From assembly GCF_900113615.1 (NCBI RefSeq), contig NZ_FOPZ01000012.1:1-64000 (forward strand): a stretch of 64,000 nt of DNA, in the 5' to 3' direction. Each line of letters starts with the position of its first letter. The first letter of the stretch is position 1. The notes below the pieces were generated by a model. It saw nothing but the letters and a program-made list of their open reading frames with translations. It did no database searches and was not told the origin of the DNA. The DNA is from Halorubrum aquaticum (GTDB lineage: Archaea; Halobacteriota; Halobacteria; Halobacteriales; Haloferacaceae). Shown piece by piece: positions 1 to 8,451 of the stretch. The position numbers and the translations under genes were made by a program.

Positions 1-96
1 TCGTCAGTCGAGTCGTCCGTGGAGTCGTCAGTCGAGTCGTCCGTGGAGTCGTCAGTCGAGTCGTCCGTGGAGTCGTCAGTCGAGTCGTCCGTGGAA
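1..96 (-). repeat. 24-bp tandem repeat encoding STDDSTDD
   Basis: Four head-to-tail 24-bp units fill 1-24, 25-48, 49-72 and 73-96. The first three are identical and the fourth differs at its last base. Each encodes two Ser-Thr-Asp-Asp units of the S-layer linker on the minus strand. The array continues off the left edge, so total copy number is unknown. Confidence 0.95.
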
Positions 97-3011
97 TCGT
101 CGTCGCCACCAGTGTCAGCCTCTTCGACCGTCAGCGTGGCCGTCTGGCTGTCGTCGTCGGTGAAGACGCCGTGCTCGTAGTCACCGGCATCGAGACTGGA
201 CGTGTCGATGTCGGTGAACTCGACCGTGGTGTCCTCGCCGCTGCCGAGTTCGACCTCTTCTTCGGCGACGGCGTCACCGTCGATCTGGAACTCGACCGTC
301 TGCGTGGCCGAATTCTCGCCGGTGTTCTCGACCGTCGCGGAGACGGAGATGACGTCACCCTGCGTGACGGTCACGTCCTGCGGGTCGAGATCGGAGACCT
401 CGAAGTTGGCGGGTTCGCCGACCGTTTCGACGATCTGCATGTCCGAGCTAGTGATGGAGCTACCGCCCACACGGAAGTTGACCGTACCCGTGTCGTTGAC
501 GGACTGAGCACTCACGTCGAACTCGGCGCTGAAGGAGCCATCGTTGCTGATGTTGACATCGCTCGTCTCGATGAACGATGGCGTGACATCTTGATCAGAC
601 TGGATACGCACGCTAGCATCCGAGCCGGGCGCGACACTCGTCGAACCACTGACGGTTCCAGACTCGCTGAGAGCGATCTGAACCTGGCCGTCTGCGTTGA
701 CGTTGTCGAAGCTCGCTTCCTCCTCAACGATGGTGAACGTGCTGCTCGTGCTTTCAGTGCTATCAGTCTGGAAGTACGGGTAAGCAGCCTCGGTGGAGTC
801 ACCGTCGGCACCACCAGTGAACGGAGCGAAGGTGTCGTAGTCACCCGGTGCGCTCACGGGTCCAGACTGGAACCGGTACTGATCTTCGTCGTCAGTCTCG
901 TACTCGAGTTCGGCAGTGAACTCCTCACCAGTATCGATGTCGTTGGTGAAGGCACTGCTCGAACTTGTGTCGACGACGATGAAGAGCTCGCCGTTTTCGT
1001 TGTCGGCAAGCGTGAAGATGTCGCTCTCGTCAGAAGCCCCGAAGTCGAGGCCAGTCTCCTCCTGATTACCGGTTGCGGATTCAGCCTCGACGTTGAGGTT
1101 GATTCCTTCGCCGTCCTCATTTAGGAGGCTCTGGACCGTGCCAGGAGCGAAGCCATCCTCAAGCGCAGTGTAGTCGCCACCCGCCTTCTCGACCATCGCG
1201 CCGTAGAGGCCGGTTGCCTCCATCTGGATGACGAGACGGTCGTCCTCCGCGATGTCCGACCGCTCGGTAGCCGCGTCGACGATCGCCTGGCGGCTATCGT
1301 CCGCGTCAGCATTATCCGAGGGTGCAGTCCACGTAGTGACATCGCCCAGTTCCGGCTGGATCAGATCGAGCGTGGCGAGAGCGAGCTCGTTGTCAAGCTC
1401 GGACTCGTCATCGTCGTTCACGATGAAGTCACCGTTCCCGTTAACAGCAAGCGGGTAGTCAGTGGGCTGGATCGGACGAACAAGCGGGTTTATGTCGAGC
1501 GCGTTGCGGTAATCGTTGAGGGTAGAGTAGGTCGAACCACTATCGACTTCCTCATCCCAGAACGTTACATCGTCGAAGTTGCTACCACCGTCCTCGGCCA
1601 TACTCTCGACGATGTCGTCCTCGGAGTAGTACGAACCATCAGCGCTGGACGGATTGGTGCCGACCGTCCGCGTGTTGACCTGGAAGGAGACTTCCTGGTC
1701 GTCGTCGTCGTCTTCAACGTAAAGGATGTCGAGGTAGCCGGAATCCTCGTCGCCGACTTGGACGTACGCACTGTCGTCGTCCTCAAGCTCGACACTCATG
1801 TTCACGACGTCACCGGCAGCCTGGGTGTAGACACCCTGGCCCCAGCTCGCGCTCTGGTCCTGCTCGTTCACCGTGATCGATGAGGTATCCGAAGCCTCCG
1901 TGTCACCGACATCGAAGGAGAACTCGTAGTCGCCAGTAGGAGTACCAACGAAGTCGACCGTTTCGTCACGGTCGTTGATGTCGATCAGGGCGATCTTCTC
2001 GCCGGCGTCTTCGGCCGAGTTGGAACCGCTGTCCGAGTACGCGAACGCCCGGTACGGGTTCAGCGTCTCGAAGCGATCGCGGAATTCCGAAGCATCGTCA
2101 ATAGAGACATCTCCGCTGCTATCCGTGCTGAGCGGATCACTGCTGCTGTCTAGATCGTTGACAGCATCCACAAAGGTCTGCCGCTCAGAATTATCGAAGT
2201 TACTGTCATCGTTCAGAGCGGATTCAATTACGGTTGCGAATGCCGAGTCTGAGAGGTCGCCGTACGACCCGCCATCAATCTCCGGATCATCATCGGCACC
2301 CACCGTAACCTCATTACGGACCTGATCGGTCAGGTGAAGGTCAACGAGGAGACCACCAGCGGCATTCTGGTCGACGAAGATCTCGATGAGTTCCTCGGTA
2401 CTGAGGTCACCGTCAGCGCTCACGTTGAGGCTGTAGGTACCACGGTTCGAGGAGATATCGAGGTCAGTGTCGGAGTTTGCACCCTCATCCGTCACTTCCT
2501 CGTCATCGAACTCGGCACTGAGGCTCTGAGTCGTGACCTCGAAGGTATCGTCCTGGTCGGGGAAGGACGCGAGGAAGTCGAGTCCCGAGATGAAGTAGTC
2601 TCCGGACTCGAGGTCGCCGGTGTCTATCTCAACGACCAGATCATTGCTAGTCGGCGTCGAACTGAGGTCGGTGTCGTCAACGTCTTCGACCTCAAGCTGT
2701 TCGACCTGAGAGCTGGATGAAACCTCGTCGGCATCAGTGTCGTAGTTGTCGACACTCCGGAGGTTCACTGTAGCCCCTAGATCACCGGACGATCCGGTAT
2801 CGAAGTCGTCGGAGACCAGGTAGACGTTCTGTCCCTGGAAGACCACGTCAGCGGATCCGCCGTCAATATCGACGTAGTCCGAATTATTTCCTGCCTGTGC
2901 TGCTGCCGAGCCGGCAAAGCCGGCAAACCCAACCGTGACCATGGAGAGTACCACGATCAGGCTGAAGAAGACCGCATTGGCCTTCTTGCGTGTGTTTGTT
3001 TCGTTTGTCAT
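1..3011 (-). CDS. csg: Major cell-surface (S-layer) glycoprotein, C-terminus beyond window
   Basis: This is the extracellular wall-forming glycoprotein. The open frame runs from the ATG at 3011 to the left edge (1003 full codons), so the C-terminus is missing. Residues 1-40 are a signal peptide: TRKK, then a hydrophobic core ending GSAAAQA. The mature start (SADVVFQGQNVYLV) resembles the N-terminal beta domain of haloarchaeal surface glycoproteins. Asn-X-Ser/Thr sequons are present, for example at N42. Residues about 865-962 look like a CARDB-type Ig fold. From about residue 970 a D/S/T-rich linker (STDD units) begins, as expected before a PGF-CTERM anchor, which is off-window. Base composition is visibly less GC-rich than neighbours. 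An in-frame upstream ATG exists at 3137. The family call is strong; anchoring by archaeosortase is inferred. Confidence 0.87.
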   Translation of the reverse strand, partial: MTNETNTRKKANAVFFSLIVVLSMVTVGFAGFAGSAAAQAGNNSDYVDIDGGSADVVFQGQNVYLVSDDFDTGSSGDLGATVNLRSVDNYDTDADEVSSSSQVEQLEVEDVDDTDLSSTPTSNDLVVEIDTGDLESGDYFISGLDFLASFPDQDDTFEVTTQSLSAEFDDEEVTDEGANSDTDLDISSNRGTYSLNVSADGDLSTEELIEIFVDQNAAGGLLVDLHLTDQVRNEVTVGADDDPEIDGGSYGDLSDSAFATVIESALNDDSNFDNSERQTFVDAVNDLDSSSDPLSTDSSGDVSIDDASEFRDRFETLNPYRAFAYSDSGSNSAEDAGEKIALIDINDRDETVDFVGTPTGDYEFSFDVGDTEASDTSSITVNEQDQSASWGQGVYTQAAGDVVNMSVELEDDDSAYVQVGDEDSGYLDILYVEDDDDDQEVSFQVNTRTVGTNPSSADGSYYSEDDIVESMAEDGGSNFDDVTFWDEEVDSGSTYSTLNDYRNALDINPLVRPIQPTDYPLAVNGNGDFIVNDDDESELDNELALATLDLIQPELGDVTTWTAPSDNADADDSRQAIVDAATERSDIAEDDRLVIQMEATGLYGAMVEKAGGDYTALEDGFAPGTVQSLLNEDGEGINLNVEAESATGNQEETGLDFGASDESDIFTLADNENGELFIVVDTSSSSAFTNDIDTGEEFTAELEYETDDEDQYRFQSGPVSAPGDYDTFAPFTGGADGDSTEAAYPYFQTDSTESTSSTFTIVEEEASFDNVNADGQVQIALSESGTVSGSTSVAPGSDASVRIQSDQDVTPSFIETSDVNISNDGSFSAEFDVSAQSVNDTGTVNFRVGGSSITSSDMQIVETVGEPANFEVSDLDPQDVTVTQGDVISVSATVENTGENSATQTVEFQIDGDAVAEEEVELGSGEDTTVEFTDIDTSSLDAGDYEHGVFTDDDSQTATLTVEEADTGGDDDSTDDSTDDSTDDSTDDSTDDSTDDSTDDSTD

Positions 3012-3173
3012 AGTTTGTTTCGTTCGCATCGCATCAGCGGCTTTCTCCTGACCTTCGAGACGCGCCCGGTCGTCATCACCTACCCTGTCTCGTTGTACAG
3101 CCGGACTCGGTCGGGGATTACTCGTCCACTGACGCATTTCGGATAGGGGTTGCGACTGTTTGTTGTGGGGTTC

Positions 3174-3184
3174 AGTATAAATGC
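3174..3184 (-). promoter_or_regulatory. TATA element of the S-layer gene
   Basis: On the minus strand the sequence reads CATTTATACTG, a good haloarchaeal box A. A start about 26 nt downstream would lie near 3150. That leaves a leader of about 140 nt before the ATG at 3011, consistent with the long leaders known for some haloarchaeal S-layer genes. Confidence 0.6.
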
Positions 3185-3226
3185 TTTGTGTGAATTCGTC
3201 GGGGTGTGTGAACGCGACACAAGGGA

Positions 3227-3244
3227 GTCTGACAGGGGTCAGAC
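3227..3244. promoter_or_regulatory. 18-bp palindrome upstream of the S-layer promoter
   Basis: GTCTGAC, AGGG, GTCAGAC: a perfect 7-bp inverted repeat with a 4-nt spacer, 42 bp upstream of the S-layer TATA element. The same half-sites with the same spacing occur upstream of ftsZ1 at 18350. The form suits a dimeric regulator; no regulator is identified. The remaining 3245-3504 shows no convincing gene. Confidence 0.6.
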
Positions 3245-3504
3245 GCTCGTTTTCGCATCTGAGAACGCTCGTCCCAGCGGGTTCCTGTGAGTCGCCGTCG
3301 AACATCTCACGAGCGCGAACGTGGCCAATCGACAAGACTCCGTTGTCGGACCGAATTCACGATCCGTCGGCGACGACCGTCTCCCCGTCGAGTTACGGCG
3401 ACGCCGAGAGCAACGCGACCGCGTCCACACTCGGAGTCGTCACACACGAACCTCAACGCCTACGGAGGCCACTGCTCGGTCCCACGGATCCGCTCGCCGC
3501 CGTC

Positions 3505-4158
3505 TCAGTGCTCGACGGACTCCATCAGCGCGCCCTGGGTCTCACCTTCCTCGATCGCGCGCGGGTGGACGCCCACGAGCACGAGCACGTCCTCGCCGTG
3601 TTCGACGGTCGCGACGTGGACAAGCGCCGGAACGCTTCCGTCGGTATCGACCGGCGCGTCCGCGACGTCCTCGAACCGGACCTCGGTCGCGAACGTGGTC
3701 ACGGTCGTCTCGCTTTCGAGGATCGTCCGGGTCTCGGTGCCGACCTCCTCGAGGTCGCCGACGCTCTCGCCGTCGACGCCGCCGCTGCCGCCCTGCTCGA
3801 GCAGTCGCCGGAGCAGCTCCGCGTCGTCGGCGCGAACCAGCGGGTTGACCGACCGGCCCGCCACCGTCGCGTCCGGCGTGCTCGCGACGAGCAGCGATGA
3901 CGCTCGCTCGAGGTTCTCGTAGCTCGCGACCCACGACGTCGCCGACACCTGCCTCTCGATCCCGGCGACTTCGAACGTCTGCTCGATCTCGAACGACTCG
4001 GGTTCCTTGCCCTCGTAGCCCGCGTCCGACAGCGCCGCATCCGGCACCCGCGCCGGCTCCGCATCGAACTCGAAGGCCCCGTCTTCGCCGCCGAGACATC
4101 CCGCGGCCGCGACCGCCCCCGACGTCGCGACTACCCCCAGCAGTCGTCTTCGGTACAT
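3505..4158 (-). CDS. Twin-arginine lipoprotein, DUF6517-like, unknown function
   Basis: A 217-aa protein beginning MYRRRLLG, a twin-arginine motif, followed by a short hydrophobic stretch and the lipobox AAAGC at about residues 16-21. It should be exported folded and lipid-anchored outside the membrane. The rest is soluble and acidic, with no metal-binding or catalytic pattern I recognise; it resembles haloarchaeal DUF6517 proteins. The ATG at 4158 is preferred over one at 4191 because it places the Tat motif at the N-terminus. It lies upstream of the S-layer gene on the same strand, separated by about 490 bp containing a promoter, so co-transcription is unlikely. Confidence 0.75.
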   Translation of the reverse strand: MYRRRLLGVVATSGAVAAAGCLGGEDGAFEFDAEPARVPDAALSDAGYEGKEPESFEIEQTFEVAGIERQVSATSWVASYENLERASSLLVASTPDATVAGRSVNPLVRADDAELLRRLLEQGGSGGVDGESVGDLEEVGTETRTILESETTVTTFATEVRFEDVADAPVDTDGSVPALVHVATVEHGEDVLVLVGVHPRAIEEGETQGALMESVEH

Positions 4159-4318
4159 ACCCGGAGTACGTCGCCGTCCCGGTTTAACCATACCGACGGG
4201 CGTAGAGGTGGGTGAGAGTGGCCGCTCCGGCCGAAAGTGGGGCGGCGTCGCCTCCAGGTCGCGCGGGTCCCGCCGCGAGGCACAAAGTTCACGTCACCCC
4301 GCGCGCGATGTGAGCCAA

Positions 4319-5086
4319 ATGGAACGACGAGGACAGATCGGCCTGCTGGAGGCGCTTCTCTTGGACGTCGTCCGACTCCACGAGACTTGGATGGAGATCG
4401 TCTTCCCCAGACAGCTCGACCCAAGCACGGTGCTCGGCAAGTGGAAGCCGGAAACCGTCCCCCAGACCGCGGGCTACTACCTCTGGGCGGTCCTCGGGGC
4501 CCCGCTGGTCGCGGTGGCGTATCCCCTGCTTCTCGTCGGGTTCGCAACCCGGTTTTACGCCGCGAAGCTCGACTCCGCCGTGACCCGTATCGGGATCGCG
4601 GGTGCAGTGCTCGTCGCGACCGTCGTCTGGGGGGCACTCACCCTCGTCACCTACCTCCAACTCGCCACCGCGGACGTGATCGCCGTCGGCGCGGCCAGCG
4701 TCGTTGCGATCGTCTCCGCCGCGCTCGCCGCCGGCTTCTCGAAGGCCGGCGGTCGCCTCGTCAGCGTCCTGTTGGCGTACCCCTTCGCGATGACCGCGCT
4801 CTTCTTGCCGCCCGTCGTGGCCGCGCTCGTCACGCCGAGCCTCGAGTCGATCATCCTCCCACCGAGTTACGATCTCGCCGTCTGGATCCTCGACACGTTC
4901 CTCACGTTCGGCGACCTCAACGACACGCTCCGGAACGCCTTCGACCTTGATACCTTCGGCGAGCAGTGGGGGCTCCCCGGACTCGGCTACGTCCTGATGT
5001 GGATCGGGATCTCGGTCCCGCTCGGCTGGTTCCTCGGCGCGCTCGTCGCGCTCGCGAACCTCGTCCGCCCGCAGCCCGAGGAGTAG
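4319..5086 (+). CDS. Multi-spanning membrane protein, unknown function
   Basis: A 255-aa protein with an amphipathic N-terminus (residues 1-45, conserved-looking TWMEIVFPRQLDPSTVL) followed by five or six hydrophobic segments and ending in the acidic tail RPQPEE. The ATG at 4319 is chosen because the upstream in-frame extension is Arg/Ser-rich and looks non-coding. The gene diverges from the lipoprotein gene. No transporter signature or catalytic residue is recognised. It is probably a haloarchaeal conserved hypothetical. Confidence 0.7.
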   Translation: MERRGQIGLLEALLLDVVRLHETWMEIVFPRQLDPSTVLGKWKPETVPQTAGYYLWAVLGAPLVAVAYPLLLVGFATRFYAAKLDSAVTRIGIAGAVLVATVVWGALTLVTYLQLATADVIAVGAASVVAIVSAALAAGFSKAGGRLVSVLLAYPFAMTALFLPPVVAALVTPSLESIILPPSYDLAVWILDTFLTFGDLNDTLRNAFDLDTFGEQWGLPGLGYVLMWIGISVPLGWFLGALVALANLVRPQPEE

Positions 5087-5268
5087 TCGGACCTCCACCT
5101 CTTTCTCGTCGGGTTCCCACCCACCTCTTTCCCGTCCGGCCTCCTCACGCACTGCGTTCGCGTCGGGAATCGCTCCTCGAAAGACCTAGACGGAGAGATC
5201 CGACTCCGCCGTCTTCGATGGCCCCGTCGGTGAACCGCTTGCGGTTCGAAAATCCGAGATGTTCGTCA

Positions 5269-5289
5269 TTGCCGGACCGTGTCCGGCAA
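5269..5289 (-). terminator. Hairpin between convergent genes
   Basis: TTGCCGGAC, CGT, GTCCGGCAA forms a perfect 9-bp stem with a 3-nt loop, 45 nt beyond the stop of the small zinc-finger gene and about 180 nt beyond the membrane-protein gene. No T-run follows on either strand, so it may stabilise a 3' end rather than terminate. Nothing else is visible in 5087-5333. Confidence 0.35.
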
Positions 5290-5333
5290 GCAGTCAGAAT
5301 GCGACGGGATCCGACGACGTCGCTGGAGATCGG

Positions 5334-5504
5334 TCACTGACTGTTCGTCGGAGTCGAAGGTCGCTCGACCTCGATCCACTCGACGTTCCGAAGATCGGAG
5401 ACACATTCTCGACAGACCGCTACGTCCTTCAGGACAGTGGATCCCTCCAGAATCAGCGTGTAACACTTTGGTGTCGATGCCGCGCAATTGAAACACTCCT
5501 CCAT
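5334..5504 (-). CDS. Small CxxC/CxxC zinc-finger protein
   Basis: A 56-aa protein starting MEECFNCAAS, with a second knuckle VCRECV around residue 32 and an extra Cys near residue 14. The two CxxC pairs separated by about 25 residues suit a single Zn-binding fold, as in the many haloarchaeal micro-zinc-finger proteins. The ATG at 5504 is preferred over 5522 because an AT-rich promoter-like stretch lies 25-30 bp upstream, giving a leaderless transcript. The flank also carries TGAATG, AATA, CATTCA (inverted repeat, 5510-5525). Function is unknown. Confidence 0.55.
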   Translation of the reverse strand: MEECFNCAASTPKCYTLILEGSTVLKDVAVCRECVSDLRNVEWIEVERPSTPTNSQ

Positions 5505-5635
5505 TAGGATGAATGAATACATTCAACCAGTTTAATTCGGTGTTTTACTGATCATACTGGTGAGCATCAACACGTGCGCTCGGGAGAGTGCCCGTCTCTC
5601 ACAGTATTCACGCCCCTCTTCTCACCGACTCTCAC

Positions 5636-6193
5636 TCACTCGCCAGAACCGTATCGCTCGCGCGCCGTCGAGAACGCCGACTCCTCGCGCTCTCTCGTCC
5701 GGCGACCCTCCCGCTCCGCGATCGCCTCCGGATCCGGACTCGCGTCGTCGTCGATCCGCGCGAAGGAGGCGTGGACCTTCGAGTGGCACCAGCGACACAG
5801 CGCCACCGTGATCTCGTGGGGGCCGGCGTCGTCGGGACCAGCGTCGTCGTCCACGTCCGCGTTCGCGTCCGGCGCGTTCCCGTACGAAAGGTGGTGTTCC
5901 TCCACGAGTGGCCGGGCGTCCTCGTGGGCCAGCCGGACCTCCTCGAGCCCGCAGCGTGCGCACTCGCGGCCGTCGGTCGTCGACCGGTAGTGCGGGCACG
6001 CCCGCCACTCGCCCTCGGGCCCGACGTGACAGGCGTCCCCGTCCGCGTGCCGTTCGGCCGCGAACGCGGGGTCGTCGCCGGCCCGCGTCAGCGCGAACCG
6101 ACACCGTCCGTCGTCGGTGAGGTGATCGCACGTCCCCGCGACCGCGTAGGGATCGTCGACCCCGACGGGCGTCCCCTCCGGCGTCCGTTCCAT
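5636..6193 (-). CDS. HNH-nuclease-like Cys/His-rich protein
   Basis: A 185-aa protein. The N-terminal half has cysteines in CDHLTDDGRC and CHVG...CPHYR contexts. The C-terminal half has CARCG, then EEHHLSYGN, then LCRWCHSKVHA, an arrangement like an HNH fold in which two CxxC pairs hold a structural zinc and the HH and final H form the catalytic centre. DNA cleavage is possible but unproven. Haloarchaea carry similar stand-alone proteins of unknown role. The start at 6193 (MERTPEG) is preferred over 6217. It diverges from the aldehyde oxidoreductase gene. The C-terminal 40 residues are charged and probably disordered. Confidence 0.65.
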   Translation of the reverse strand: MERTPEGTPVGVDDPYAVAGTCDHLTDDGRCRFALTRAGDDPAFAAERHADGDACHVGPEGEWRACPHYRSTTDGRECARCGLEEVRLAHEDARPLVEEHHLSYGNAPDANADVDDDAGPDDAGPHEITVALCRWCHSKVHASFARIDDDASPDPEAIAEREGRRTREREESAFSTARERYGSGE

Positions 6194-6355
6194 GTCCGTC
6201 GATCCGTCCCGAGACACTTCAACTCGACGCGAGAGGGGCCGAGCACCGCCTCGACGCGAGGACGACCCGCACGGGATCGGACGTGTTCGCGCCGAGTACC
6301 GGAAAACCTGTACGGTTCCCCAGACTCCCTAATCCGTCGCGTGGTACGTGTCCGC

Positions 6356-8044
6356 ATGAACCACGCGAAAGGCGACCTCCTGACCATCGACGTCGGGGCC
6401 CGTGAGGCGAAGACGACGGACATCGACGGGGTGCTGTCGACGTTCGTCGGCGGCCGCGGGGCGGCGACGAAGCTCGCACACGACCGGATCCCGTTCGACG
6501 CGGACCCGTTCGGCCCGGAGAACCGGGTGTACTTCTCTACCGGGCCGCTCCAGCACTCACAGATGAGCTTCACGGGCCGGATGAACATGACCGGCCTCTC
6601 GCCGCTCACCGGCGGGTTGCTGTCGACGAACGCCGGGGGCTACCTCTCGCGGAACTTCGTCGACACCGGCCACAGCGTCGTCGAAGTGACCGGAGCGAGC
6701 GACGAACTGCTCGCGGTTCACGTCCGGGACGGCGGGGACGGCACGCCGGTCGTCGAGTTCGAGGAGGTCTCGGAGCTGGCCGGCGCGGAGGTCCCCGAGG
6801 TGACCGAGGCGATGCGTGAGCGCCACGGCCTCGAGAGCGAACACCTCGCGACCGTCGGCCCGGCCGGCGAGAACCGCGTCCGGTTCGCCTGCGTGATGAC
6901 CTCGGACTCGCGCGCGTTCGGCCGCGGCGGGCTGGGGGCGGTCCTCGGCGCGAAGAACGTGAAGTGTCTCACCTTCGCGGGCGACTCGCCCGCGCGCGTC
7001 GACCTCCCCGAGGAGATCCAGTCGGAGATCCACCGCGAGGCGGCGACGACGGACGACATCATGAAACGGCAGGGGACGACGAACGGGACGGAGTTCATCA
7101 ACGACGAGTTCGGCCTGCCGACCCGCTACTTCTCGGAGATGAGCTTCGAGGGCGTCGAGGGGATCGGCGGCGACGCCGTCGAGGAGAAGAAGTACAAGAC
7201 TGCGGCGTGTTCGATGTGCGCGTTCGCATGTAAGCTGCCGACCCGCGACGAGGAACGCGGCGTCGAGACCGAGGGCCCGGAGTTCGAGACCGTGATGGCG
7301 TTCGGCAGCAACGCCGGCGTCGACGACGTCGTCGACGTGATGATATCGAACGACCGGTGTGACGACCTCGGGATGGACACCATCTCCGCCGGTGACACGG
7401 TCGCGGCGTACCTCGCGTCGGAAGGCGAGTTCGGCAACGCGGAGCTGGTCCACGAGACGCTCGAGAAGGTCGCCCGTCGGGAGGGGATCGGCGACACGCT
7501 CGCGGAAGGGGTCGCCCGCTGTCACGACGAGTTGGGCGTCGAGAACTGGTCGGTAAAAGGGTTGGAGTTCGCCGCCCACGACGGCCGGGCGATCCACGGC
7601 CAGGGCCTCTCCTATGCGGTGGCGAACCGCGGGGCCGACCACATGTACTCGTCGTTCCTCAGCCTCGAGTACGACGGCGAGGTCGACCCCGAGGGGTTGG
7701 AAGGGAAACCCGAGCGGTTGATCGAACGGGAGAACCGACAGGTCGTCCGCGACTCCGGGATCTTCTGTGCGTTCGCGAGCGGGTACGTCGACGACGAGGC
7801 CAGAGCGACGCTTCTGGACGCCGACTTCGACGACCTCCTCGCGATGGGAGACCGCGTGATCGAACTGGAACGGCACTTCAACAACCGGCGCGGCTTCGAC
7901 CGCGAGGACGACAGGCTCCCCTACGACCTGCCGGACTTCGAGGCGGCACTCGACGAGTACTACGACCTGCGCGGCTGGAACCCGGACGGGACGGTCCCCG
8001 ACGGCCACGTCGCCGGAGGGGCCGGCGGCGTCGCCGACGATTGA
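6356..8044 (+). CDS. Aldehyde ferredoxin oxidoreductase family tungsten/molybdenum enzyme
   Basis: A 562-aa AOR-family enzyme that oxidises aldehydes to acids with ferredoxin as acceptor. The N-terminal domain has the family's FVGGRGAATKL and TGPL motifs. The [4Fe-4S] ligands are C285, C288, C292 (CSMCAFAC) and C471 (GIFCAFASG). The cofactor-binding DRCDDLGMDTISAG motif follows. Length is slightly short of the usual 600-620, and the C-terminal Gly-rich tail looks disordered. ATG 6356 is chosen since the family begins with a short stretch before LLTIDVG; the upstream open frame is non-coding. The facing gene encodes a MoaD/SAMP protein, as often seen beside AOR genes. The substrate is not predictable. 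Confidence 0.92.
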   Translation: MNHAKGDLLTIDVGAREAKTTDIDGVLSTFVGGRGAATKLAHDRIPFDADPFGPENRVYFSTGPLQHSQMSFTGRMNMTGLSPLTGGLLSTNAGGYLSRNFVDTGHSVVEVTGASDELLAVHVRDGGDGTPVVEFEEVSELAGAEVPEVTEAMRERHGLESEHLATVGPAGENRVRFACVMTSDSRAFGRGGLGAVLGAKNVKCLTFAGDSPARVDLPEEIQSEIHREAATTDDIMKRQGTTNGTEFINDEFGLPTRYFSEMSFEGVEGIGGDAVEEKKYKTAACSMCAFACKLPTRDEERGVETEGPEFETVMAFGSNAGVDDVVDVMISNDRCDDLGMDTISAGDTVAAYLASEGEFGNAELVHETLEKVARREGIGDTLAEGVARCHDELGVENWSVKGLEFAAHDGRAIHGQGLSYAVANRGADHMYSSFLSLEYDGEVDPEGLEGKPERLIERENRQVVRDSGIFCAFASGYVDDEARATLLDADFDDLLAMGDRVIELERHFNNRRGFDREDDRLPYDLPDFEAALDEYYDLRGWNPDGTVPDGHVAGGAGGVADD

Positions 8045-8081
8045 GGACGTCCGAGTCGATCGCGGGGTCGTCGACGAGCCC

Positions 8082-8360
8082 TCACCCGCCGTGGATCGGC
8101 GGGGCGGCGCGCACCTCATCGCCCGCAGACAGCGCCGTTTCGAGGCCGTCGAGCCGCGAGACGTTGACGCCGTCGACGGTGAGACTGACGGCGTCGCCGA
8201 GGTCGCCGTCGGCGTAGAGGAGGTCCTCCAGGTCCGGGTGGTCCTCCAGCAGTCCCGACAGGAGGTCCTCGAGGGTCGCGCCCGGCGGAAGTTCCCGCTC
8301 GACCGTCTTCGCGCCGACGACGTCCCGGACCGGCCCGTACGCCCGAAAGACGACCAGCAT
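8082..8360 (-). CDS. samp1: MoaD/SAMP1-like ubiquitin-like small modifier
   Basis: A 92-aa beta-grasp protein ending APPIHGG; the C-terminal Gly-Gly is the site of adenylation by E1-like UbaA. Family members serve as sulfur carriers for molybdopterin synthesis and, in haloarchaea, as protein modifiers (sampylation). The start MLVVFRAYGPVRDVVG matches SAMP1/MoaD. It converges with the AOR gene across 37 bp, suggesting a role in supplying the pterin cofactor. Whether it is the main SAMP1 or an AOR-associated paralogue cannot be decided here. Confidence 0.82.
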   Translation of the reverse strand: MLVVFRAYGPVRDVVGAKTVERELPPGATLEDLLSGLLEDHPDLEDLLYADGDLGDAVSLTVDGVNVSRLDGLETALSAGDEVRAAPPIHGG

Positions 8361-8451
8361 GCGTGCGGCTATCGCGCGGCCGCGAATAAGCGTTGGCGGT
8401 TCCGGGGATCGCTGCGGGAAGGGGGACGACCGACGGTATCGGGTGGAGACT

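Noticed and set aside
3181-3900. Plus-strand frame upstream of the lipoprotein
   Set aside because: Starts at the S-layer promoter and runs antisense into the lipoprotein gene; no ribosome-binding or promoter sign.
5234-5258. A tRNA-like GGTTCGAAAATCC sequence
   Set aside because: T-loop spacing is wrong and no acceptor or anticodon arm can be folded around it.
5588-6355. N-terminal extension of the AOR frame
   Set aside because: It lies opposite the HNH-like gene and the family begins at 6356.
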